A stretch of 64,000 nucleotides of DNA from JANQPX01 sp039197065 (GTDB taxonomy: Bacteria > Pseudomonadota > Alphaproteobacteria > Geminicoccales > Geminicoccaceae), in assembly GCA_039197065.1 (NCBI GenBank), contig JBCCUL010000039.1, positions 1 through 64,000 on the forward strand, given 5' to 3'. Below are positions 8,326 to 16,873 of the stretch, piece by piece. Position 1 is the stretch's first letter. Each line of letters starts with the position of its first letter. Position numbers and translations under genes: made by a program. Below the pieces are notes generated by a model, which had not been told where the DNA came from, did no database searches, and saw nothing but the letters and a program-made list of their open reading frames with translations.

Positions 8326-9945
8326 CTACCTCCGCATCATCAGATCGGCGCAGCGATCGCCGAGCATCATGGCGGGCGCGTTGGTGTTGCCGGCGTTGAT
8401 GTTGGGAACCGCGGACATGTCGGAGATGCGGAGATTGTCCACGCCGCGAACCCGCATCTTCGCATCGAGGACCGCCATCGGATCGCCGTCGGCACCCATT
8501 TTGCAGCTCGCCGCCGGGTGGTAGTTGGTCTTGACGAAGCGCTTGCAGTGGGCGGTGATCGCCTCGTCGCTGAGATCGTCCGGGCTCGGGATGGCGATCC
8601 GCTTGATCCGGTCGGCAAGCGGCTTTTGCTGCAGCGCTCGGAGGAAGAAGCGCTGGCCCTCGATCATGGCGCTGAGATCGTCCGGGTCCTTCAGGAGATG
8701 TGGCGACACCAGCGGCATGGCCTCAGGATCGGCCGACGCTAGGCGAACTTCGCCGCGCGACTTGGGCTTGACCACGACGGTGGTGATGGTGACGCCGTAG
8801 TCATCCTCCACGAGGCCGAGCGTGTCCCGGTCGAGATAGACGATCGGCACGCAGAACGCCTGGATGCAGGGCGGTGCGTCTGCATCGGTGGGGTTGACGA
8901 AGGCGCCTGCCTCGACGCCGGCCGAGGTCACCGGACCGGAGCCGAACAGCTTCAGCTGCAGGCCGTTCTTGATCATGCGCCAGCCGACGCCCTGGCGGTA
9001 ATAGCCGTAAGCGCCGTTGGCGATCGCGGTCATCGGCACCTCGGGATGATCGATGAGGTTCTGCCCGACGCCCGGGAGGTCGAGCTTGCAGTCGATGCCG
9101 TGTTCGGCGAGATGATCGGCGGGGCCGATACCGGAGAGCATGAGGATCTTGGGCGTGACCAGCGCGCCCGCCGCGACGATCACCTCGCCATCGGCATGGA
9201 CGGCGCGGTCATCGCCACCGGCATCGCGATAGACGACGCCGACGGCCCTCCCCTTCTCGACCAGAATGCGCTGCACGGCGGCGTGCAGCCTCACGGTTAG
9301 GTTCGGATTGTCCTGCTCTGGCTCGATATAGGCATAGGCGGCCGAGCTGCGCCGGCCGTTTCGGTTCATGAATTGGTAGAAGCCGACGCCGCGCTGGGTC
9401 TCCCCATTGAAGTCGTGATTGTACGGCTCACCCATCGCCTGCACCGCCTGAACGAACCAGCGCGAGAATTCGTTGATGTGGCCGGGGTCGGAGACCTGGA
9501 GCGGACCGCCGGCGCCGTGGCGCTCATCGGCGAGACGGTTGTTGTCCTCCATGCGGCGGAAATGGGGGAGCACGTCGTCCCAGCCCCAACCGACCCGGTC
9601 ATTGTTGCCGCGCAGGATCTCGTCCCACTCGTCATAGTCGGCGGGGCGGCCGCGCATGTAGACCTGTGCGTTCACCGACGAGCCGCCGCCGAGGACGTGC
9701 CCCTGAGGAATGTCATGGACCCGGCCGTTCAGATGCGCCTGCGGCGTGGTCTGGTGATAGCGCATGAATTTGGAGCCGTTGATCATCTTGAAGATGCCGG
9801 GCGGCATGTCAAGCAGCGGGTGATGATGATCATGCCCCGCTTCGAGCAGGAGCACCTTTCGCCCGCCCTCGGTTGCGAGCCGGGCGGCGGCGACGCAGCC
9901 AGAGGACCCGCCGCCGACGACGATGTGATCGAAGGTCTCGGTCAT
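8326..9945 (-). CDS. GMC-family FAD-dependent alcohol/choline dehydrogenase
   Basis: A 539-residue flavoprotein of the glucose-methanol-choline family. The N-terminal ADP-binding motif is HIVVGGGSSGC. The GMC signature GGSSVNAQVYMRG is near residues 87-99. The second signature and active-site region are in GALVTPKILMLSGIGP and the C-terminal NYHPAASCKMG and NAGNTNAPAMMLGDR. No signal peptide is visible, so it is probably cytoplasmic. It is 54 bp after the LacI gene on the same strand and may oxidise the alcohol or polyol taken up by the flanking CUT2 importers (inference). Choline is one family substrate but nothing here specifically supports it. Confidence 0.9.
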   Translation of the reverse strand: MTETFDHIVVGGGSSGCVAAARLATEGGRKVLLLEAGHDHHHPLLDMPPGIFKMINGSKFMRYHQTTPQAHLNGRVHDIPQGHVLGGGSSVNAQVYMRGRPADYDEWDEILRGNNDRVGWGWDDVLPHFRRMEDNNRLADERHGAGGPLQVSDPGHINEFSRWFVQAVQAMGEPYNHDFNGETQRGVGFYQFMNRNGRRSSAAYAYIEPEQDNPNLTVRLHAAVQRILVEKGRAVGVVYRDAGGDDRAVHADGEVIVAAGALVTPKILMLSGIGPADHLAEHGIDCKLDLPGVGQNLIDHPEVPMTAIANGAYGYYRQGVGWRMIKNGLQLKLFGSGPVTSAGVEAGAFVNPTDADAPPCIQAFCVPIVYLDRDTLGLVEDDYGVTITTVVVKPKSRGEVRLASADPEAMPLVSPHLLKDPDDLSAMIEGQRFFLRALQQKPLADRIKRIAIPSPDDLSDEAITAHCKRFVKTNYHPAASCKMGADGDPMAVLDAKMRVRGVDNLRISDMSAVPNINAGNTNAPAMMLGDRCADLMMRR

Positions 9946-9999
9946 GCCAGGCTCTCCCGCTGCTTGCGCCGGTTATTGTCCCGGCTCTTCGTCAGGGTC

Positions 10000-11085
10000 T
10001 CAGCGGCGCGCAGGCGGCGCCACCGACAGACGTTCGACCAGTTCGCATTCCAGCTTCGTGACGTTCGACAAGGCTGCACGCTCTCGCCGCCCGTTGGCAA
10101 GTTGTTCGATTACCCATTGCCCCATGGCGCGCTGCGGCAGGATCATCGTGGTGAGCGGCGGCATCAGGTGGCGGGCGATATCCTGATCGTCATAGCCGAC
10201 GATCGAAACGTCGCCGGGAATGTCCTGGCCGCGCTCTTTCAACGCTTCGTAGCAGCCGATCGCCATGCGATCGCTCTGGCAGAAGATCGCCGTCGGCGGG
10301 CTGTCGCCGTCCAGGAGGTCCGAGGCCGCCTGAAAACCGGCGCTGATCGACCAGTCACCGTCCTTGACCAGGGCCGGATCATAGGGGATGTCGGCGGTTG
10401 CAAGCGCTCGGCGATAGCCGGTCAGCCGATCGTTCGCCGCTTCCATATAGAGCTCGCCGGTGATCGTCGCGATTCGCCGGTGGCCCGCATCGATCAGCGC
10501 CTGGGTCGCGCGCTGCCCGCCGGCGATTTCGCTCGGGATCACGGCAGGATAAGCGTCGTCTTCGGTGTAGCAGTTCAGGAGAAAGACCGGGATGTCCGTC
10601 GTCGACAAGGCGGCCGGCGGGCGCACTGCGCGGGTGTGGGTGCAGCCATAGACGATCGCCTGGACGCCTTGCGCGGTCATGGCGGCGATCAGCCGGGGTT
10701 CGAGATCGCTGTTATTCTGCGTTTCCGCCGCCAGCACGATCGAGCCCGTCGCCGCCGCCGCCTGCTGCAGGCCATCGAGCGCCGTCACCGCCTCCCAGCT
10801 GGCAGACAGGGTGTCGACGATGAAGGCGATGGTGCCCGGCCGATCCGATGCCGGTTGCTTCGAGCCCGAAACGGCGATGCCTTCATAGCCGAGCTCACGC
10901 GCGACCGTCAGCACGCGCTCGCGCGTCCCCTTCGAGATCTGGACGGAGGTGTTGTCGTTCAGCACGAACGAGACGGTCGATTGCGAGCACCGGGCCTCGC
11001 GGGCGACATCCATCATCGTCACCCGCCGGCGCCCGCGCACGCGTCCGACGCCAAGGGTCGGTTTATCCGTCGTTCGTCGTCCCAT
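10000..11085 (-). CDS. LacI-family transcriptional regulator
   Basis: A 361-residue repressor. The N-terminal helix-turn-helix is VTMMDVAREARCSQSTVSFV at about residues 22-41, followed by the hinge region. The remainder is a periplasmic-binding-protein-like ligand domain, including SIVGYDDQDIARHLMPPLTT. It is divergent from the CUT2 operon at 11261-15828 and upstream of the GMC gene, so both are likely targets. The intergenic region carries a 14-bp perfect palindrome next to a TTGACA box. The inducer is presumably the sugar-like ligand of these importers. Confidence 0.92.
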   Translation of the reverse strand: MGRRTTDKPTLGVGRVRGRRRVTMMDVAREARCSQSTVSFVLNDNTSVQISKGTRERVLTVARELGYEGIAVSGSKQPASDRPGTIAFIVDTLSASWEAVTALDGLQQAAAATGSIVLAAETQNNSDLEPRLIAAMTAQGVQAIVYGCTHTRAVRPPAALSTTDIPVFLLNCYTEDDAYPAVIPSEIAGGQRATQALIDAGHRRIATITGELYMEAANDRLTGYRRALATADIPYDPALVKDGDWSISAGFQAASDLLDGDSPPTAIFCQSDRMAIGCYEALKERGQDIPGDVSIVGYDDQDIARHLMPPLTTMILPQRAMGQWVIEQLANGRRERAALSNVTKLECELVERLSVAPPARR

Positions 11086-11163
11086 CAGAGCCCTGTCTCA
11101 TCGTCTTCTTCGATCGTCCCGGCTTTGGTCGTCAGCAGCGGTCGATCACTTCTGGATCAGACT

Positions 11164-11205
11164 AATAAATATTTATTGACATACAAAGTCCAATCGGTGT
11201 TCGAT
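11164..11205 (+). promoter_or_regulatory. Palindromic operator overlapping the promoter of the plus-strand CUT2 operon
   Basis: AATAAATATTTATT at 11164-11177 is a perfect 14-bp palindrome. Its last bases run into TTGACA at 11176-11181, a consensus -35 box; a weak -10 candidate (TTCGAT, 11200-11205) follows after 18 bp. It lies between the divergent LacI and binding-protein genes, and repressor binding here would block RNA polymerase. Assignment to this LacI protein is inference; its low GC differs from the GC-centred sites of many LacI proteins. Confidence 0.55.
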
Positions 11206-11260
11206 CATGTCAAGGCGAGATTCACCGCCGATGACCAAACAATGTTTCAGGGAGAGGATG

Positions 11261-12238
11261 ATGCGCTTACCCATGACCCATCTCGCCTCCATGACGCTTG
11301 CCGTCATGGTCGCCATGCCTTCAGCCATGGCCTCCGATCTGCCGCCCTTGGAAAAGAAGGACCGCTACAAGGTCGGCTTCTCGCAGATGGAGAGTAACAA
11401 TCCCTGGCGGATCGCCGAGACCAAGTCCTTCCAGGACACCGCGGAAAGCTGCAACTGGGACCTGATCTCGACCGACGCCGCAGGCTCGGCGGCGAAGCAG
11501 GTGGCCGACGTCGACAGCATGATCGCTCAGGGCATCGACGTGCTCTTCCTGCCGCCGCGCGAGGAAAAGCCGCTCATTCCGGCGGTGATGAAGGCGAAGG
11601 CTGCCGGCATTCCGACCTTCCTGGTCGACCGCTCCGTCGACCCGAACGTCGCTCAGGCAGGACGGGACTATGTTGCGTTTCTCGGTTCCGATTTCGTCGA
11701 TCAGGGCCGCCGGGTAGCCGAGTGGACGCTCGAAAACTTCGAGGGCGATAAGGGTATCATCGTCCAGCTCGAAGGCACCACCGGATCCTCCCCTGCCAAT
11801 GACCGGAAGAAGGGCTTCGACGACGTCATGGCCGAGCATGACAATATGGAAATCGTCGCCTCCCAGTCCGGCGACTTTGCGCGCGATCTCGGTCGGCAGG
11901 TGATGGAGACGCTGCTTCAGGCGCATCCGGATGTGAACATCGTCTACGCCCATAATGACGAGATGGCGATCGGTGCTATCCAAGCGCTGGAACTCGCCGG
12001 CCGCAGCCCTGGCGAGGATGTGCTGGTGGTTTCGATCGACGGCACGCGCGATGCGCTGCAGGCGATCATCGACGGCAAGATGGGCGTGACGGTCGAAAGC
12101 TCGCCTTTCTTCGGTCCGCTCGCCTGTGAGGTCATGCAGCGCTACGCCGATGGCGAGGCGATCGAGCCTTGGGTGAAGGTCGAGGATCGGATCTTCACGG
12201 CTGAGAACGCCGCCGATCACGTTGACGAGGCCTACTGA
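11261..12238 (+). CDS. CUT2 periplasmic sugar-binding protein
   Basis: A type 1 periplasmic binding protein of about 325 residues. The ATG at 11261 is preceded by AGGGAG with 6 nt spacing and begins a signal peptide (MRLPMTHLASMTLAVMVAMP, cleavage near AMAS). The frame is open to a GTG-like start region further upstream, but those codons would spoil the signal peptide. The mature part starts DLPPLEKKDRYKVGF and includes FLVDRSVDPNVAQAGRDYVA, typical of RbsB/YtfQ-type proteins. It is the first gene of a four-gene operon, separated from the ATPase by an intrinsic terminator. Confidence 0.9.
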   Translation: MRLPMTHLASMTLAVMVAMPSAMASDLPPLEKKDRYKVGFSQMESNNPWRIAETKSFQDTAESCNWDLISTDAAGSAAKQVADVDSMIAQGIDVLFLPPREEKPLIPAVMKAKAAGIPTFLVDRSVDPNVAQAGRDYVAFLGSDFVDQGRRVAEWTLENFEGDKGIIVQLEGTTGSSPANDRKKGFDDVMAEHDNMEIVASQSGDFARDLGRQVMETLLQAHPDVNIVYAHNDEMAIGAIQALELAGRSPGEDVLVVSIDGTRDALQAIIDGKMGVTVESSPFFGPLACEVMQRYADGEAIEPWVKVEDRIFTAENAADHVDEAY

Positions 12239-12250
12239 GCCGAACAACCG

Positions 12251-12280
12251 GGGGCCGCTGATGCGGCCCCTTTTTCTTTC
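12251..12280 (+). terminator. Intrinsic terminator/attenuator between binding protein and ATPase
   Basis: GGGGCCGC at 12251-12258 and GCGGCCCC at 12263-12270 form a perfect 8-bp stem with a TGAT loop, followed by TTTTTCTTTC. It lies 12 bp after the binding-protein stop and about 10-20 bp before the ATPase start. The membrane-component genes continue on the same strand with no obvious new promoter, so it probably works as a partial terminator giving excess binding protein. Confidence 0.88.
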
Positions 12281-12290
12281 CTAGGACGAG

Positions 12291-13838
12291 GTGTCGATGA
12301 CCCTGCCGATCTCGTCGCCGCTCCTTTCCATGGCCGCGATCGACAAGGCGTTCAGCGGCGTGGCGGCGCTTACTTCGGCGAGCCTTGAGATTGCGCCAGG
12401 CGAGGTTCACGCGCTGATCGGTCAGAACGGTGCTGGCAAATCGACCCTCATCAAGATCCTGACGGGCGTTTACCGGCGGGATGCCGGCGAGATCCGCTTC
12501 GACGGTAAGCCCTCCATCATCGGAAGACCGAAGGAAGCGCAGGAAAGCGGCATCGCCACGATCTATCAGGAACTCAATCTGGTGCCGCTCAGGAGCGTCA
12601 CCGAGAACGTGACCATGGGCTATGAGCCAAAGCGCTTCGGCGGCTTCATCGATTGGAAGACCGCCCATGAACGCACCCGCTCGATCCTCGCCCGTTTCGG
12701 TATCGACATCGACGTCACAGCACCGCTCGGCGATTATTCGACGGCGATCCAACAGTTGGTCGCCATCGCCCGCGCCGTCTCACTGGATGCGAAGCTGGTC
12801 ATCATGGACGAGCCGACCTCATCCCTTGACGATCGCGAGGTCGCCGTGCTGTTCGACGTGATCGGCGGCCTCAAGGAGGACGGCGTCTCCGTCCTCTACG
12901 TCTCCCACTATCTGGACGAGCTTTTTCGCATCTGCGATCGGGTTACCGTCATGCGCGACGGCAAAACAGTCGCCGTGAAGCCCATCGGCGAGACCACCAA
13001 GCTCGATCTCATCGCCGATATGCTCGGCCGCGACATCGCCGAACTGGAATCGGAAGGTCTGACTGAACTCGCCGGCGGCCAGGCCGATCGAGGGGAACGG
13101 CTGATCGAAGCCAAAGCCATCGGCACGGGTCGAAAGCTGCGCGATGTCGACCTCGCCGTGCATAAGGGCGAGATCGTGGGTCTGGGCGGGCTCTTGGGCT
13201 CGGGGCGGACGGAAACCGCGCGCGCCCTCTTTGGCGTCGACCCGCTGGCCAAGGGCGAGATCACACTGCACCAAAGCAAAGGCGCGCCAATGAGCCCGAC
13301 CGACGCGATCGCCGCCGGCATCGGTTTTCTGAGCGAGGATCGAAAGGCCGAAGGCATCATCCCCGACATGTCCGTGCGCGAAAACCTGACGCTCGCCCTC
13401 CTCCCGAAGCTCACCCGTAACGGCCAGATCGAGCGCGGCCGCGAGCGGGATCTGGTCGATCGCTTCATCCAGGCGCTTGGCATCAAAACAGCGTCGATGG
13501 AGCAGCCGATCCGCGAGCTTTCCGGCGGCAATCAGCAAAAGGTGCTGCTCGCGCGCTGGCTTGCGACCGAGCCCGATCTTCTCATCCTCGACGAGCCGAC
13601 CCGCGGCGTCGATGTCGGCGCCAAGCTGGAGATCCAGGCGATCATCCGGGATTTCGTCAAGAAGGGCTTCGGCGTGCTCCTGATCTCCTCCGAATTCGAG
13701 GAACTGGTGGAGGGTGCTGATCGCATCATCGTGCTGCAGGACGGCTTTTCGGTCTCCGTGCTGGAAAACCCGGGCATCACGGAGAACGCCCTGGTCAACG
13801 CGATCGCCCACCACCACGACACCGGCGGGCGCGCATGA
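12291..13838 (+). CDS. CUT2 ABC importer ATPase with two fused ATPase domains
   Basis: A 515-residue ATPase of the RbsA/MglA type. The first domain has Walker A GQNGAGKS and Walker B LVIMDEPTSSL, with a degenerate signature (YSTAIQQLVAIARA). The second has a diverged Walker A region (GLLGSGRTETAR), a good signature LSGGNQQK and Walker B LLILDEPTRG. This asymmetry is normal for the family. Start choice is open between GTG at 12291 and ATG at 12297; the ATG has GAGG at 5 nt. Its stop overlaps the ATG of the first permease gene (ATGA). Confidence 0.93.
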   Translation: MSMTLPISSPLLSMAAIDKAFSGVAALTSASLEIAPGEVHALIGQNGAGKSTLIKILTGVYRRDAGEIRFDGKPSIIGRPKEAQESGIATIYQELNLVPLRSVTENVTMGYEPKRFGGFIDWKTAHERTRSILARFGIDIDVTAPLGDYSTAIQQLVAIARAVSLDAKLVIMDEPTSSLDDREVAVLFDVIGGLKEDGVSVLYVSHYLDELFRICDRVTVMRDGKTVAVKPIGETTKLDLIADMLGRDIAELESEGLTELAGGQADRGERLIEAKAIGTGRKLRDVDLAVHKGEIVGLGGLLGSGRTETARALFGVDPLAKGEITLHQSKGAPMSPTDAIAAGIGFLSEDRKAEGIIPDMSVRENLTLALLPKLTRNGQIERGRERDLVDRFIQALGIKTASMEQPIRELSGGNQQKVLLARWLATEPDLLILDEPTRGVDVGAKLEIQAIIRDFVKKGFGVLLISSEFEELVEGADRIIVLQDGFSVSVLENPGITENALVNAIAHHHDTGGRA

Positions 13839-14833
13839 GCGCGAATACGCTGCCGGGCACTGGTCGATCCTGGTCGCCGCGTGCGCTGATGGGCGGCGGC
13901 TGGCGGCAGCATGGCGTTCTCATCGCGCTCGCTCTGCTGATCCTCTTCAATATCGTCTTCACGCCGAACTTTCTGCAGCTGCAGACCCTGTTCGTGAATA
14001 TCAGCCAGGTCGCGACCATCGCGATCGTCGCGATCGGCATGACCCTGGTGATCGCGACCGCCGGGATCGATCTTTCCGTGGGTGCCGTCATGGCGCTCGC
14101 AGGCGCGCTCGCACCCCTGATCTTCGGCTCCGCCTTCGGCCTCGACTATCCCGTGCTCGGCCTGATCGCAGCTTTCACCCTCCCGATCGTTGCTGCGATG
14201 GTCTGCGGGCTTTTCAACGGCGTGATGGTGAGCGTCCTGAACGTGCAGCCGATCATCGCAACGCTGATCCTCTTCATCTCCGGGCGCGGCATCGCCCAGG
14301 TGCTGACCAACGGCAATCTGCAGACCTTCTCCAACCCCGCGTTCAGTTATCTCGGCACCGGCAAGATCCTGGGCCTTCCCTTCCAGGGCTGGCTGACCCT
14401 GGCGCTCGCCCTCCTGATCGCCTGGCTGGTCAGGCGCACCCTGTTCGGCCGCTATCTCCTGGCGATCGGCGGCAATGAACGGGCAGCCGCCCTCGCCGGC
14501 GCCCCGGTCCGCACCATCAAGATCGGCGTCTATGTGATCTGCGCCGCCCTTTCCGGCATCGCGGGCTTGATCGTGGTTGCGATCAACTCGGCGTCCGACG
14601 CCGCTCGCAACGGCAATCTGATGGAGCTGGACGCGATCGCCGCGGCCGTGGTCGGCGGGGCGGTGTTACAGGGCGGACGCGCCCCGATCTTCGGCGCCAT
14701 CCTGGGGGCGGTGATCATTCAGCTGGTCAAATACACGCTGCTTGCCAACGGCGTCGAGGACGAGGTCGCGCTGATCGTGAAGGCGATCATCATCGTCGCA
14801 GCCGTCTATCTCCAGCAGGGCCGAAAGGAGTAG
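13835..14833 (+). CDS. CUT2 ABC importer permease 1
   Basis: A 332-residue membrane permease of the RbsC/YtfT type. Typical segments are IGMTLVIATAGIDLSVGAVM, NGVMVSVLNVQPIIATLILF and AAVVGGAVLQGGRAPIFGAI. It overlaps the ATPase stop by 4 nt and is followed 2 nt later by a second permease gene. The paired permeases suggest a heterodimeric channel, as in YtfT/YjfF-type galactofuranose importers. Confidence 0.92.
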   Translation: MSANTLPGTGRSWSPRALMGGGWRQHGVLIALALLILFNIVFTPNFLQLQTLFVNISQVATIAIVAIGMTLVIATAGIDLSVGAVMALAGALAPLIFGSAFGLDYPVLGLIAAFTLPIVAAMVCGLFNGVMVSVLNVQPIIATLILFISGRGIAQVLTNGNLQTFSNPAFSYLGTGKILGLPFQGWLTLALALLIAWLVRRTLFGRYLLAIGGNERAAALAGAPVRTIKIGVYVICAALSGIAGLIVVAINSASDAARNGNLMELDAIAAAVVGGAVLQGGRAPIFGAILGAVIIQLVKYTLLANGVEDEVALIVKAIIIVAAVYLQQGRKE

Positions 14834-14835
14834 CC

Positions 14836-15828
14836 ATGCCCGATGCGGCGACCTTCGATCTTCGGCCCTATCTCCGCGGAAGCGGTCAGAGCGCCGGCGT
14901 CTGGATCGCGCTCATCCTTCTTATCCTGTTCGGGCTTGCCCGCTACGACAATTTCGGCAGCGCCTACAACATCACGTCCTTTCTCAACTACAACTCCATG
15001 TTCATCGTGATCGCGATCGGCATGGCCTTCGTGATCATGACCGGCGGCATTGATCTCTCGGTCGGTTCGGTCGCAGCCTTCACATCCGTGGTTGCCGCCT
15101 ATCTCAGCCCTTACGGCATCGAAGTGGCGCTTCCCGGAGGCGTGCTCGCCGGCGTCGGCTTCGGCCTGATCAACGCCTTCGTGATCATCGTCATGCGCAT
15201 TCCGCCCTTTATCGCCACGCTCGCGACCATGCTCGGGGCCAAAGGCGGGGCGCTGGTGCTGAGCGGGGCCCAGACCATCGCGGTCGACTGGGGCAGCAAT
15301 TTCACCAAGATGGGCATGGGCAAGGCCTTCGAGATCCTGCCCTGGAGCATCGTGATCGTCGCCGGCGTAGCGGTGATCGCCTGGCTGATCCTGGAGCGCA
15401 CCTCGCTCGGCCGGACGGTGCTTGCAGTCGGCGGCAGCGAGGAGGCCTCGACGCTGATGGGCCTTCGCGTCGACCGGGCCAAGGCCTTCGTCTACGTGTT
15501 CAGCGGGGCCTGCGCCGGCCTCGCTGGCGTCATCCTCGCCTCCGGCTTCGGCGCCGGCCAGCCGCTCGAAGGCATCGGCTGGGAACTCTCGGCGATCGCG
15601 TCTGTTGTGGTCGGCGGTACGCTCCTGACCGGTGGCCTCGGCTCCATCCCGGCAACCGTCGCAGGAGCACTCCTTTTGGGCCTGGTCTTCAACATCCTGA
15701 ACTTCGAGAACGGCAAAGGCACGATCAGCCTCAGCGCCTATTGGCAGCTGGTCATCCGCGGCGCGTTTCTCTTTGTCGTCATCCTTCTACAGACCCGCGT
15801 GACGGGCGCTCGAAAGGCGGCGGGATAG
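14836..15828 (+). CDS. CUT2 ABC importer permease 2
   Basis: A 330-residue membrane permease, second of the pair and last gene of the operon. Motifs include IGMAFVIMTGGIDLSVGSVA, IPPFIATLATMLGAKGG and VVVGGTLLTGGLGSIPATVA. The ribosome site AAAGGAG lies 5 nt before the ATG, inside the end of the previous gene. With its partner it resembles the YjfF/YtfT arrangement; the ligand is unknown. Downstream at 15867-15886 a 7-bp stem (CTTCGAG/CTCGAAG) has no T run, so I do not call it a terminator. Confidence 0.92.
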   Translation: MPDAATFDLRPYLRGSGQSAGVWIALILLILFGLARYDNFGSAYNITSFLNYNSMFIVIAIGMAFVIMTGGIDLSVGSVAAFTSVVAAYLSPYGIEVALPGGVLAGVGFGLINAFVIIVMRIPPFIATLATMLGAKGGALVLSGAQTIAVDWGSNFTKMGMGKAFEILPWSIVIVAGVAVIAWLILERTSLGRTVLAVGGSEEASTLMGLRVDRAKAFVYVFSGACAGLAGVILASGFGAGQPLEGIGWELSAIASVVVGGTLLTGGLGSIPATVAGALLLGLVFNILNFENGKGTISLSAYWQLVIRGAFLFVVILLQTRVTGARKAAG

Positions 15829-16021
15829 AGATCAGACCATTCATTCGCCCCACCCTGCCCCGACGCCTTCGAGCCCCTCCTCGAAGCGATGAGCCGCTCC
15901 AGCTATCGCTGGCCCTTCCATATCGCTAACCAATGATAACTGTCCGACCTGAAGACGGCACGAAAGGTCCCAGGTGTTCGGCAGGAAAGCTGCGAGGCAA
16001 GTCAAAGTTCGCCTATGACAC

Positions 16022-16873
16022 TTATCCCTTCACAGCACCTGCTGTCAGACCTTGAACGAGGTAGCGCTGGATGAAAGCGAAGAAGAGGCAGGCGGGGATG
16101 AGGGCGAGGACGGCAGCGGCCATCATCTGGCCCCAGTCGACCGAGAATTTGGAAACGAAGGTGAGGAGGCCGACGGCGAAGGTCATCTTCTCTTCGCTGT
16201 TGATCAGCATGAGCGCGAACAGGAGCTCGGACCAGGCGGCGGTGAAGACGAAGCCCAGCGTCGCGGCCATCCCGGGCAACGTTAGGGGGAAGATGACGCG
16301 CCAAAGGGCGGAAAAGCGGGTGCAGCCGTCGATCATCGCGCTTTCTTCGAGTTCCTTCGGAATGCCGTCGAAGAAGGACTGCATCAGGAAGGTGGCGAAC
16401 GGCACGTTGAAGGCGGTGTAGACGATGATCAGGCCCATGAGACTGTCGGTCAGGCCAAGCGGGGTCATCAGCCGGTAGATCGGCGCGATCAGCATCACCA
16501 GCGGGAACATCTGGGTCAGGAGCATGATCGCGACGACCGCAGCCTTGCCGCCGAAGCGAAAGCGGGAAAAGGCGTAGCCGGCGCCAGAGGCGATCAACGT
16601 GACCAGGAACGCCGTGCCGAACGACACCAGCAGCGAGTTGCTGAAGAAGGTGGGAAAGTCGCTCTGTAGCAGCACGAAGTCGAAATTCGTCCAGGTGGTC
16701 GCCGACGGCCAGAGACGCACGCCTTCGCTGTAGAGAAGCTTGTCCGGCGTCACAGCGATCTTGATCAGCCAGAAGAGCGGGAAAAGCGCAAAGCCCATAT
16801 AAAGAAGGATGGCCGCGCGATGGCCGAGCATCCGAAGGAGTGATCCGGAGATGGTCGGGGCGGCCGTGCTCAT
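16022..16873 (-). CDS. CUT1 ABC importer permease, MalG type (second system)
   Basis: A 283-residue permease with about six hydrophobic segments. The EAA loop is EESAMIDGCTRFSALWRVIF and the C-terminus RYLVQGLTAGAVKG is typical of MalG-type subunits. Its ATG overlaps the TGA of the MalF-type gene (ATGA). It is the last gene of a minus-strand run with no ATPase gene; the following stretch (15829-16021) contains no gene. The importer must borrow an ATPase from elsewhere, possibly the UgpC-like one at 169-1269 (inference). Confidence 0.92.
   Translation of the reverse strand: MSTAAPTISGSLLRMLGHRAAILLYMGFALFPLFWLIKIAVTPDKLLYSEGVRLWPSATTWTNFDFVLLQSDFPTFFSNSLLVSFGTAFLVTLIASGAGYAFSRFRFGGKAAVVAIMLLTQMFPLVMLIAPIYRLMTPLGLTDSLMGLIIVYTAFNVPFATFLMQSFFDGIPKELEESAMIDGCTRFSALWRVIFPLTLPGMAATLGFVFTAAWSELLFALMLINSEEKMTFAVGLLTFVSKFSVDWGQMMAAAVLALIPACLFFAFIQRYLVQGLTAGAVKG

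Noticed and set aside
9373..11397. Plus-strand open frame of about 670 codons across the GMC and LacI genes
   Set aside because: It spans two well-supported minus-strand genes and their spacer, and its peptide is rich in H, R and D without any family motif.
15867..15886. Hairpin CTTCGAG/CTCGAAG between convergent operons as a terminator
   Set aside because: Only 7 bp and no T run on either strand.
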